Assembly (NCBI RefSeq): GCF_963924675.1
Contig: NC_089222.1
Span: 134,132,281-134,196,280, forward strand
Reading direction: 5' to 3'
DNA from: Phocoena phocoena
Taxonomy: Eukaryota; Chordata; Mammalia; Artiodactyla; Phocoenidae
DNA length: 64,000 bases
Shown here: positions 54,041-64,000 of the stretch, piece after piece
How positions within the stretch are numbered: position 1 is the first letter of the stretch
Layout: the number at the start of each line of letters is the position of its first letter
Position numbers and translations under genes: made by a program
The notes under the pieces: model-generated
What the model was told of the DNA's origin: nothing
The model's input: the letters and a program-made list of their open reading frames with translations, nothing else
Database searches by the model: none

Positions 54041-56230
54041 AAAGAAAGGTTATATAGTGTCAGGCCTTTGAGGATTGGAAGAACTGATGTCAGATTCAAC
54101 CAGTATTTTGTAGGGAAATGAGATCCCAAGAACTCAGGTATGTCACAGAGGGCTGGGAGACAGGGATGTTTCCGGGCAGAGGAAGAGCGTGGAGGCTGAC
54201 AGAGTGGGCCAGAGGTGGGGAGAAAAAGGGGCATTCAGAAACCAGAGTCAGGGAGAATTCATAGAAAGAAAAAAAATTCTGGTGAAAAAGTCCAGCCCGG
54301 TTTCCTGACAGGGGACCAGGGCCACTGTCGTCCAGAGGAACAAGTCGGAAACTATTACATTTCCATCATTACCTAACAAGGCAAAGGGCATTTGATCACA
54401 AAGACATCCCTAGGGGTTTGAATGGAAAGCAAACACTGTCTTATGCTCAAGCAATAATAATACACTAAGGCCATGAGATGGTTATGTTTATTACCGTGTA
54501 TGGGGCTTCTGCTCTGACTTGCCTCTCATCTAGGTCCGCTCAAAACTGTACCACCATCCACAACTCAAGTACCAACAGTGGCAGAGCTGGGATTCGAACC
54601 CTTGAGCTCTGACCATGGAGGCCATACAATTACCCACTGCCACACGCTGTGTCATCTGGCAGGGCAAGCTTGGTAGTTCAGAGCTAGATGTGTTTCTCCC
54701 AAACCAACTATGGAACATCCTTCCATCAGCACACTTTCCCTTCTGATGGCACAGAACGAGGTAGGAATAGTAGGGAGTTGTGATCTCTGGAGAAAACTTC
54801 CCTGCTCTCAGGTGCGGTCCAGGCAGGCTGGATTCCCCGCAGCATTTGCTGTGTCACTGGCAGCAGGGAGCAGCCTCAGGGCTTCTGTGGGAACAGCGCT
54901 TTCCAGCCTCAGAGGGGAAAATGATGTCTGCTCCTTCCAGGATGGAGACATGCTCTCCTCCAGAAACTGAGTTTACCACCTTGAATACTTGGGAATGTTT
55001 ACGCTGAAAACTCCCAAGAATCAGAATTCAATCATTCACAATGCTTCAGGAATCCCCCCCCAAGTTTACTCATGCTACATTCTTCTTCTATAAAGAGAAA
55101 AATATGAACAACATAAAAATAAACTGAGAGCAAAAAAGAAGTGAAAACATGTATTTAAGAAAACATTAAGGAATGTCTTGGAGCCAGTATCGATTTAGCC
55201 CAATTTCCTGAAATCCTACATCTAATTTAAATAGGCTGTGGGCTTTTAGAGCCAAAATGGACTTTTTGAGTCCACGATTTTCATTCTGCAGACGAAAGTC
55301 AGGGAGGTCCAACACCTCCGTCAGTGGCTGTCTGTCAGGGGCAGAGTACAGGCTATTGCACTTGAAGCCTTTGACCTTGGACGGACACCAGTTTTGAGCC
55401 CACATTCTTAAAGGTTTCCTTCCATAGGCTTTTGGGCCAAACATTCCCCCCACGGCCTCTCAAGTGCATCCCCAGCTTTCACAACCTTCAGCAAGCAGCC
55501 CTTTGCTATCGATGTGGCTCTTTGGTGCCAGCTCTATGAACAAACCACCGTTTGTTGCTTTTTAAAAATAAGCCTTTTTAGCTCTGGACAACATTCGGCC
55601 TCAGTGTCCTGAGCTGAAAGGTTGGTTTCTTTGCAGCTGACAAATGATGGCTTATGTCTTCTCGGAACAGCTGCAGCCCATCTTTGTCGAAAGCCCCAAA
55701 GCCTTACTTTGATAGCCCAGTGAGAGCACAGGTACAGGCTGTGCCCAGCACACAAACATCCTCCAAATCAGGTTTGGCTATGTGGGGAGGGAAGTAGCCA
55801 GGATCTCAAGGAAGGAGGAAAATAGAGATGTAACTTAGGAAATGGGGGTGGGGAGTAACTGGCTTCCACTTTGTTGGGGGCACACAAAGTATGAGGACCA
55901 GAGAGGAAAATAAACGGAATTCTTTAATTTTCTTGCAAGATTCCAAAATTCTTAAAGACATCAGGTTAGGAGTAAGATGATTTAACAGGGCACAGCTGAG
56001 GGGCACAGCAGAGGGCAGGGAGGGACTTGTCCTCCAGCCTCGTCACTCACAGCCCACAAGCACCCAGGCACACTGCGCTCTCCATCCTTTCCGAACACCT
56101 TTCCAATCTGGCCACTCCTCCCTTCTCTCTGGACCTGCAAAGCGCCAGCCCAATGCTCAGTCACAGCCTCCAGGCTCCCCTCCCCTCCAGACCATCTCCC
56201 TGGACCCACTTTGCAGTCTTTGATCTTTTT
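54041..56230. other. Intergenic, little recognised
   Basis: A short MIR-like piece at about 54575-54625 ('gtggcagagctgggattcga') and another near 55255-55310. No gene. Open frames are short and without family resemblance. Confidence 0.4.
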
Positions 56231-56249
56231 AAAAAAAAAATGGCTTCAT

Positions 56250-56656
56250 AAACAACAAGGTTCTATTGTATAGCACAGGGAACTATATTCAAGAGCCTGT
56301 AATAGGGCTTCCCTGGTGGCGCAGTGGTTGAGAGTCTGCCTGCCGATGCAGGGGACACGGGTTCATGCTCGCTTTGGGAAGATCCCACATGCCGCGGAGC
56401 AGCTAGGCCCATGAGCCATGGCCGCTGAGCCTGCATGTCCGGAGCCTGTGCTCTGCAACGGGAGAGGCCACAACAGTGAGAGGCCTGCATACCGCAAAAA
56501 AGAACCTGTAATAAACCATAATGGAAAAGTATATGAAAAAGAAAAGAATTTTTTAAAAGAATATATATAGTATATATACATATAACTGAGTCACTTTGTT
56601 GTACAGCAGTAATTAACACAACATTGTAAATCAACTATACTTCAATAAAAAATTTA
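56250..56656 (+). mobile_element. L1 3' end split by a CHR SINE
   Basis: 'ttgtatagcacagggaacta' before the SINE continues after it with 'taactgagtcactttgttgt' and 'aactatacttcaataaaaaa', the L1 3' UTR end. Confidence 0.8.
56308..56497 (+). mobile_element. CHR-type SINE inside the L1 end
   Basis: 'gggcttccctggtggcgcag' to 'gcctgcataccgc' plus a short A-run. Flanked by agagcctgtaat and agaacctgtaat. Confidence 0.9.
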
Positions 56657-56679
56657 AACGAGAAAACAGTTTTATGGGG

Positions 56680-56805
56680 GAATTCCCTGGTGGTCCAGGG
56701 GTTAAGATTCTGCGCTTCCACTGCAGGGGGCACGGGTTCGATCCTTGGTTAAGGAGCTAAGATCCCGCATGCCGCTCTGTGAAGCCAAAGAAACAAACAA
56801 AACCA
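56680..56805 (+). mobile_element. CHR-type SINE, short form
   Basis: 'gaattccctggtggtccagg' to 'gaagccaaagaaacaaac'. Flanked by cagttttatgg upstream and cagctttacgg downstream, an imperfect duplication. Confidence 0.85.
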
Positions 56806-56859
56806 CCCCAGCTTTACGGAGATATAATCCACACACCACACAACTCACCTATTTACAGT

Positions 56860-57320
56860 TAAGCGGGCTTTGGCCTATTACATTATTAATTTATTTTTGA
56901 AGTTGTGGTAACTACATGACATAAAAATTGCCATTTTAAGTGTACAATCAAGTGGTCCTAATTGCATCCACAGTGTTATACAGCCATCACCACCATCTAT
57001 TTCTCAACTCTTGGAAACCTCTAATCTATTTTCTGTTTCTACAAATTTGTGTATTCTAGATATTTCATGTAAGTGGAACTATGCAATATTTATCATTTTC
57101 TTATTTCACCTAGCATAATGTTTTTAAGGTGCATCCATGCTGTAGCATGTATCAGAAGTTCATTCCTTTCTATGACTGGATAATATTCCACATTTTGTTT
57201 ATCCATTCATCCATCGATGGACCCTTGGGTTGCTTCCACCTTTTGGCTATTATGAATAATGCTGCTATGGACATGAGTGTACAAATATCTCTTGGAGTCC
57301 CTGCTTCCAATTCTTAGAAG
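56860..57320 (-). mobile_element. L1 3' region, reverse orientation
   Basis: 'gtgcatccatgctgtagcat', 'tggataatattccacatttt', 'gacccttgggttgcttccac' and 'ggctattatgaataatgctg' are old L1 3' sequence in reverse. Confidence 0.75.
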
Positions 57321-57486
57321 TATAATCCCTGGACCCACTGTTGACCCCTCCAGTCTAGTTGCATTCAGAAGCCAGAGTCATCTTTTACCAACACACACCT
57401 GATTGCATCACTCATCTGCTTACAACCCTTTGCTGGCTTAAGACGGAAGGGCTCACAAGGGCTTAGGATAAAGATGGAAGTGTTCT

Positions 57487-57608
57487 GGGGCTTCCCCAGA
57501 GGTCCAGTGGGTAGGACTCCTCGCTTTCACTGCCAAGGGCCTGGGTTCAATCCCTGGTTGGGGAATTAAAATCCCACAAGCTGTGCAGTGCGGCCAAAAA
57601 AAAAAAAA
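57487..57608 (+). mobile_element. CHR-type SINE, short form, with tandem flank copies
   Basis: 'gcttccccagaggtccagtg' to 'gtgcggcc' plus poly-A. The flank aaagatggaag-t/c-gttc occurs once on the left (57472-57485) and twice on the right (from about 57609 and 57628). Confidence 0.88.
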
Positions 57609-57649
57609 AAGATGGAAGCGTTCAAAAAAGATGGAAGCGTTCACCAAGG

Positions 57650-58550
57650 TCTCTGGGTCCCTGAGCTCTGACAGCTGACCTCTCCACATCACCCTGCCCT
57701 GCCCTTTTCTCTCTGCTCCATGTCCTGCATGCATTTCTGGAGCCATGCTTCTTTGGGATTTCACACATGCTGATCCCTTTTCCTAAGATGTTCATCCTCC
57801 CCAAATATTGATACCTAGCTTTTGCTTGGCCAACTCTTCCCGTCTTTCTCACCCATCTTATCTTTAAAAGGTCCCTAACACCTCCTTCCCTTCCTCCTTC
57901 CCTCCCTGGGTCTCGTTCCCATGGCTCCTTGGCATTCCCTTGGCATTACCTGTTCAATGTCTGTCTTCCTCACTGTACCAAGGACTAATGCTGAGTACTT
58001 ACTCGTTCCAGGCCTTGTCCTACCCATGTCACCTGTTTCAACTCATTCAATTCTCACAATAAGCCTGATGCCTTTACAGGTAAGGAGATCTGGGGATGCC
58101 GTCACACCTAGTAGCAGTGTCCACACTGGCAACTGGAAACCAGCACATCCCTACGGGACAGTGGTGGCAGCCACCAGCCCTGAGGGAGCATGGTTCCCTT
58201 CCTGTGTTAGGAGTGTCCCCAGGTACGTAGGTACCTAATTCATATCTAAAGTAGATGGATGAATGGAATGGAAAGAACATCAGGGAACCGAGTTTTAAGC
58301 AAACGTCTCTTACTGAATGGCTGCTAAGTGCTGGGCATCCTTACCCACCCTCCCTGCCTCAGTTTCCCCAGCCTAGAAGTGCACAAGAATACTTAGGTCC
58401 AAGGGTTATTGAGAAGGTTGAATATTTTAATGTAAATTTTAAAAATCATTGTGCCTGGTAGACTGGGTCCCACTAACAAATATTGATGTTTGCATTTGCC
58501 CCTCTCACCCCTAGCCCAAGACAGGGAGGTAATGGCCGGAATCCGAGTTC
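57650..58550. other. Intergenic, little recognised
   Basis: A reverse MIR-like piece at about 57995-58090 ('tcattcaattctcacaataa') and a forward one at about 58310-58450 ('cctcagtttccccagcctag'). Otherwise nothing seen before the CpG island. Confidence 0.45.
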
Positions 58551-58554
58551 TCCT

Positions 58555-58593
58555 GGCCCTGCCCCTGCCCCTGCCCCTGCCCCTGCCCCTGCC
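58555..58593. repeat. (GCCCCT)n hexamer repeat
   Basis: Five full GCCCCT units plus partial ones at the left edge of the EVA1C CpG island. The minus strand has six G-runs of three to four spaced by CA, a G-quadruplex pattern. Confidence 0.93.
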
Positions 58594-58599
58594 GGAGCA

Positions 58600-60350
58600 C
58601 GGTGTGAGACGCAGTGACATCCAGCTCGCCGGGATCCTTGTAGCCCACCTCTAAGAGGTTCCCCCAGGTAGGCCAGCGAGTCTCGGTTTTCTCGGTCCAG
58701 GCCTCCCCGCCGCACTCTGCGGCGTGCGCGGTACAGTTCAGAGCCGGCCGGCGCAGGGCGCCCGGGCCCGCCCTTGGGCCTCATGATCTACATTTCCGCG
58801 TCAGTCCCGCCGCGAACTTGGCATGCCCTCCCGCGGTGTTCGGGAACACTTTGTGCCGAGAGCCCGCCCGCCCTGCCCTCCTCCTTCCCGCCGGCGCCGC
58901 CTGGCCCGGACGCCCAGCGCAGTCCGCGGGGTTTGGGTTCCTGGACCCCAGGTACCCCACCCGGCGCGCGGCCACGGAGCCCCCAAGTACTTGTCCTCGG
59001 TTCCCCCGAGCCCGAGCCGTGCAGCCCGCTCCTCGCGCACGGGCTGGGCGTCCAAACGTAGGTTGCACCGCGCGTAATCGAGAGGTTCAGAAAGATGCTG
59101 TGGCCCATTTTAAAACAAAGCCCATTTATTGCGTTCGGCGGCTGTTTGTGCCGGTCCAGTGTCAGATCCTCTGAGCGCGGCGGACAACCAGGACCCAAAG
59201 GAAACGTAGTCGCAGCGAAAAGAAACCGGCTCTGGAGCCATCTGATCCGTTTTCAGCACAATGCACATCCCTCCCCCCCGCCCCACTCCCCCCAGCCCCG
59301 CGATGGTTCCCCTCCTGGCTGCGTAAGCTTTGGCGTCGGGCAATGCTCCGGGTCTCGGTCTTCTCCTCTGTGAAATGGGGAAAACTGTGCGAGCTTGGTG
59401 ATTCTGCACGTGGAGCGCGCTGGGTCGCAGAGACGTCAGTGTTGCGGTCCCACACCTCCAGTACCCCACCTTCCCGCGGCCCCCACCCCGGGGCTCCCGG
59501 GCTCCAAGCGCGGCTCTGGCTCCTAAGTGCGTCACGGGTACCGGCCGCACTCCACAGGCGGCCAGGGCGAGGCTGGCACGGGGCCAGCGCGGGCCAGGCC
59601 AGGGGCGCTGAGCCGTCTCCGGGGCGGGGACCCGGGCGTGGAAGGCGCTAAAGTTGCGCGGCCCTCGGCGCGCTGTTGGGGGCGCCCTCCGCGGCGGGCA
59701 GCGCGCCAGGGACCGGCCTCCGCAGCTCTGGGCGCGAGAGGCTGCACTTTCCCTTCGCCCCCAGCCCTCGTTTCCTCCCGCGCGGCCGCAGCGGAGATTT
59801 CCTCTCGGGGAAACCACGCGGACTCTTCCCGGGGCTCTTCGCCCCGCCCCAGTTCTCCGCCCCCTCCTCTTTGCTGGGGAGCCGGTGCTAGCCCGCGGCG
59901 GGGAGGAAGCTCTGGCAGCCTGGGCCAGGAGGTGGCAGGGGGCCGCGGAGCCGCTGGCTACCAACTCGCCCTGCCATGTGACGCCGCCCTCCGCCCAGCG
60001 ACCCCCCGCGCGCCCCGGGCCCGCGCCCGCGCTCTGTCGCGCTGCGCACCATGCTCCTGCCGGGACACGCGCGCCCACCGCCAGCGCCCCAGCCAGCACA
60101 GCATCCCGGCCTCCGCAGGCAGGCAGAGCCTCCCGGGCAGCTCCTGCGACTCTTCTACTGCACCGTCCTGGTTTGCTCCAAAGAGATCGCAGCGCTCACG
60201 GACTTCTCCGGTAAGAAGCGACCTCCCTCGCTGTGCGCCCCCGGCGCCGCGGGGCGCCCAGGTGAGCCCTCGGTTGGGGGCAGGCGCCCGAGGGGGCAAG
60301 GCCGGGTTGGTTTAAAGTTGGAGCGCGCTCAGAGCCGGTTTTCTTGCCTG
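58600..60350. promoter_or_regulatory. CpG island and promoter of EVA1C
   Basis: About 1.7 kb of dense CpG. GC boxes occur near 59842-59850 (ccccgcccc) and 59857-59866. There is no TATA box near the first exon. The start site is probably within about 250 bp upstream of the ATG at 60051. The part near 58700-59050 is as CpG-rich as that near the exon, so a second start site is possible. Confidence 0.75.
60051..60210 (+). CDS. EVA1C: EVA1C coding exon 1
   Basis: EVA1C is a single-pass membrane protein of the EVA-1 family. It has two galactose-binding (SUEL-type) lectin domains outside the cell and is linked to Slit/heparan binding in axon guidance. Only the first exon is here: 160 nt, 53 codons plus one base. 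The peptide is MLLPGHARPPPAPQPAQHPG, then LRRQAEPPGQLLRLFYCTVL, then VCSKEIAALTDFS. It matches the human N-terminus closely. LLRLFYCTVLVCS is the hydrophobic core of a signal peptide or anchor. The ATG has A at -3. The donor is CTCCG then GTAAGA. The lectin domains and membrane span lie beyond the window. Confidence 0.94.
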
Positions 60351-63300
60351 ATAATAGGAGCCCTTAGCATATTAAGTAGCTGCGCATGTGGGATGGTGGC
60401 AGGGAAGCCCCCCCCCCCCCCGAGAAAGAAGGGTGAGTAGGGTATTTGGAGTTTTTCCCTCAATGAGTTGACTTCCTCGTCAATTTCCCAGGGTCAGGGA
60501 CCCGACTCCGATGGATGCGGGTCGGCTTAAAATACCTTAAACTGAGTCCTGTGCCGCGCTCAGCGCTGTTGGAACACGTGTTGTGGTCCACGCTGCACTT
60601 GGTTTGCTCTCTGCATAGGCCGGGTGTGCCCCAGCCAGCCTCTCAGGTGCCCACGTAAGGAATCCAGCCCAGAGGACACTTGACCTGAAGTCTGCGCCGA
60701 CAGGCACGAGGGAAGCCCAAGGGGATGGGAGGTCTGGTGGAGATGCAGTAAGAAGATGAGTAGAAGCTTACAGAACAGAGAGGAGACTGAGGGGTAGGAC
60801 TTGACCGCCAAAAGGCACCAGCGTCCCCCACCTCCATCCCCCATTGCGCGTCCCCTATCGCCTTAACAAAAAAATAACGACTTCCCCCTCCCAGTAAAGG
60901 ATGAGGCTTTTCTTTGGGGGGATTGCGACCAAGGCTTCCGCAGCTGATCTCAGATAGTTCTGGCGCTGTAGGTGTGGCGCAGCAAAGTGAGAGAAGTTTC
61001 TGGGTTGACGAGGGCTATAGGAGCCGCATTCTTACGTTATGGCCGCGCTTGCTTAGAGTAACAACGTCCTTGCAAATTGTATCGGACCTGGGTCTCCGTC
61101 TGGCGAGGTTGGAGGCCTTTCACCCTTTCCTCGCCCCTGCCCTGCCCAGGAAGCAGCTCTGAATCCTACTCTTCCCCTTCTCCAGCATCTTCTGCCAAGT
61201 CCAGGCTTCCCGCATCCCTGCCTGAGGGTCTTTTGCGGTATAATCATGGCAAACGGGAGTCGTTCCTCAGCCCTATTTGTGCAGTAGACTAGTACATGGC
61301 AGGGGACACTGGCAAATCAGAAGCTGAGTTGGGTTTCTAGTTTACTTACAGAGAATGTCATTGTTAGCTGAGAGCCCTGGGTCAGAGTTTCTTTGCTTTG
61401 AATATTTAATATCAAGGCAGTGTTTCCACCTAGCAAAGGAAGCCAAGATATGTCTATTTGGCAAGGAAACTGTGGTCCTTAAAATCCAGCACCACAGGGT
61501 CAGAGCGCTATGGTAAATGTGCTGGGAAACTGCTGAATATCAAGTGCTATTGACTTTTTTTTTTGGTAATAGAACTTTCTTGGCTGCTAGAAGAGTTCTC
61601 TCTTTGCTGGTTTAAGCTATGGAAAGCAGTTCTGAATTCAGCCACCATCAAGCTCTGAATATCGTTAAGGAAAGAACTGAAAGCCAACAAGCCCTTCTTT
61701 TGTGACATCATCGTAACTGAACAAATATTGCTTTAGGTAAATCGCGGTGTAACCATTAGACTGTTTTCATAGATTAAAGACACTTAGAGTTTGTTTCTTT
61801 AGTGGAGCAGTTGCAATCCTCGAAGCAGTCTATAGGTTACCACCCAGGTTTGGAATTGTCTGTACGGAGCAACTGTTCCAGAGGGTGAACTTGAGCTCTC
61901 AAACAGGGATGCTCTGCCCTGGGAAATGGATGCTGTCATACATGTTTTTCTAAGTGACTATAAACAATAAAAGGAATTTTCTCCTGCTTTGGATGGGAAC
62001 CTAAATTCCAGGGTTTAAAACTCCCTGAGCCAGTGTTGGGTCGGCGGTGATATTTCCAGGTGTACCCACAAGGAGTTCCCACGTTTCCTCTGGGCAGCCT
62101 TGCTCTTCAGTGATGTGAAGACCAGGGAGAAAGTGCCCAGGAGCCTTTTGGGAAGAAGAAAAGAAAAATAAGCTTCTCTGAAACCACAGACACACTCAGG
62201 CTTAGATCTAAATTCTATCTTGTGTGGCGTCGGGGAAATATTAGAAAAGGCTCAGGGAGAAAGGTGAAGTCTTCAAAGTTGATTCATTTGATTTGAAACT
62301 TCATGAACCTTTAGGGACCCCCTAACCATGTGACATACGGCATCGAGGAAAACTCCTAAGCTCCAAAGATGACAGTCTGAGGGTTCAGTTGAATGTTTTC
62401 ATTGAAGCAGTGCATCCTGATCACGTGACTCCAACACACACCTCCGCCCCTGCCACCCCCCACTGTGGCCTCAAAGCCTGATGCCTGCTCTTCTGGGGAC
62501 AGGAGGTCCTATTCCTGCACTTGGAGGGGTGTGTAGAAACCAGTGCCTGAAAAAAGACAGTGGACCCTCCCTGTCGGAGCCGGACAGCAATAGCTGAGGG
62601 CTGGAGAGCACCATTTGACAATGTAGTTACTTGCTTGTTTTTCTAAACAAGGAAACATCAAAAAGCCAGACAGAGGGGGGAGGGTGGAGGGAACTTGGGA
62701 CCCCCTTCAACCTTCGTGAAGAAGGGGATGGAAGAAGGATGGTGAATCCAGGTGAAAGAAAGTGCCAAAATGAGAGGGGTCCCAGCTATGGTCTGTACAG
62801 TACAGGGCCTCCAGGGAGATGAACGGTGCAGAGTTTTGGAAAGTTACTTAAGCCTTTCTCTTCTTTGCAGCTCTTCCTTGAGCTTTTTACCGAGGCCGTC
62901 AGCTGCTGTAGTTTTCCTGGGTCATTGATTTTTTTGGCCCCAGGGATTCCAGCATCGGATCTCACTCTTAATAAGCCAGAGGCTGCATCGGGGCCTGCTT
63001 CTCCCCCTCCATGCTCGTGACTTGTGCTAATGACCTCCAAGCCTGCTAGGAAACAGGCTCCCTAAACACCCCCTTCCCTCTCCTCCCTGAAGATGTTGAG
63101 ATGCTGCCAGTGGCCACTGGAAGGCTATCATCACGGCATTAAAAACACATCCCAGGAAGGCAAGAACAGTTCATGCAAAATCACTGCCTCTGATCCTTAA
63201 GCCCGAACTCAAATGTGCTTGGCTTTCATCCATTTTCCTCTGGGATGGTCTTCTGTTCTTTTGACTGCATTCCCAAATTGAGGATTTAGCCTGAGAGGTC

Positions 63301-64000
63301 CAAACTGATCACTGATTTTTTTTTTTTAATAGAAATGTCATGTCAGCATCATCTTTGTTCAAAGAACAAGGCAGGATGAGGGCAGAGAGGAGGGAGGGGT
63401 GCCATTTTGGTTCCAGCCATTAAACGCTAAGGACCCTCTACATTTGGTCCTGCTTTAAAGCGGGATGTTTCAGTGCATCCCTGAACTTAGTCTGCTGTGT
63501 CCCTCAGGTCTTGTTCATGTTTTTGGTGGTTTTACTCTTTGCCGAGAGCAGGCACCGTCTTCTCCATCTGCTCTTCCCTTTCTCCCTCTTCTGTTTTGTT
63601 TTGTGTTTTTTCTTTTTTTTCTTTCTTCTCAAAGAAGTTCAAAGTGATGGATGGGCTGATGGGCAGAGAGGGAAGGAAAGGATAGAAAATTCATCAAGTT
63701 CCCACTTGGATTCCTAGAAAACTCTTGACTTTTGACAAAGTCATCATGACCCTATGTTTACACGTTTGGTTTTACCCTAGGGCACGTAGTGGTAAATGTG
63801 GGAAGCAGAAAGGAAAGGAGGTGAGAAACAAGGGGAGCGGAGCAGCTTTTAAGGCTTGTACCCAGATGTCCTCAGACTTTAAAGAAAGGGCACTGCACGA
63901 GGGAAGTGGGTCTCTGGGCTGACGTCCTACCTCCCGCCCCCGGGAATCAGTAGCCCAAGCAAGCAAGATGTGGGGCTTGTTATCAGATCATTTGCAGCTC
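60211..64000 (+). other. EVA1C intron 1, first 3.8 kb
   Basis: No exon, no clear SINE or LINE. A run of 14 C is at 60408-60421. The lack of repeats over 3.8 kb contrasts with the rest of the window and may reflect regulatory content. Confidence 0.5.

Noticed and set aside
59110..60099. 329-codon open frame on the minus strand opposite EVA1C exon 1
   Set aside because: CpG-island sequence has few stops in all frames. The peptide is Arg/Ala/Gly-rich without family resemblance and runs antisense to a verified exon.
1..64000. CRISPR array, bacterial defence island or other prokaryotic system
   Set aside because: The window has spliced vertebrate genes and mammalian retroposons. The direct repeats seen are microsatellites, target-site duplications and SINE copies.

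Overview
The window is vertebrate nuclear DNA. Its genes are split by GT-AG introns, its two promoters lie in CpG islands, and most of the rest is interspersed repeat. The repeats point to a cetartiodactyl, most likely a whale or dolphin. At least nineteen SINEs share a CHR-type (tRNA-Glu-derived) head, and about half carry a 3' part that I associate with cetacean genomes. I see no BovB, ART2A or pig PRE-1 signature. The species call is inference.

Positions 1-39919 (minus strand) hold the 5' 60% of URB1 (NPA1/NOPRA1), a large nucleolar protein of 60S ribosome assembly. Twenty-three coding exons were placed by splice sites and reading phase. Joined, they give 4097 nt (1365 codons plus 2 nt) with no stop. 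The start codon is at 39919. The last exon seen ends at 274, and the rest of the gene lies beyond position 1. Introns hold MIR, L2, L1, MLT1-LTR, hAT-type and CHR-SINE copies plus several microsatellites.

Positions 39690-40300 are the CpG-island promoter of URB1. Positions 40300-58550 are intergenic. They hold a long fossil L1 (about 43500-47860), a processed EEF1A1 pseudogene (47911-50086) split by two later SINEs, a 5'-truncated L1 with perfect target-site duplications (53151-53972), and further SINEs, L2 and L1 pieces.

Positions 58550-60350 are a second CpG island. It drives EVA1C on the plus strand, of which only coding exon 1 (60051-60210) and the first 3.8 kb of intron 1 are present. 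The order URB1 (minus) then EVA1C (plus), about 20 kb apart and diverging, matches human 21q22.11. The two genes are unrelated in function: ribosome assembly in the nucleolus, and a single-pass membrane lectin-type receptor.

I found no novel gene system. The points worth a second look are small-scale: nested and unusual retroposons, SINE tails turned into CA microsatellites, a putative SINE 3' transduction, a Gly-Gln repeat in URB1 exon 20, and a G-quadruplex-prone hexamer repeat upstream of EVA1C.
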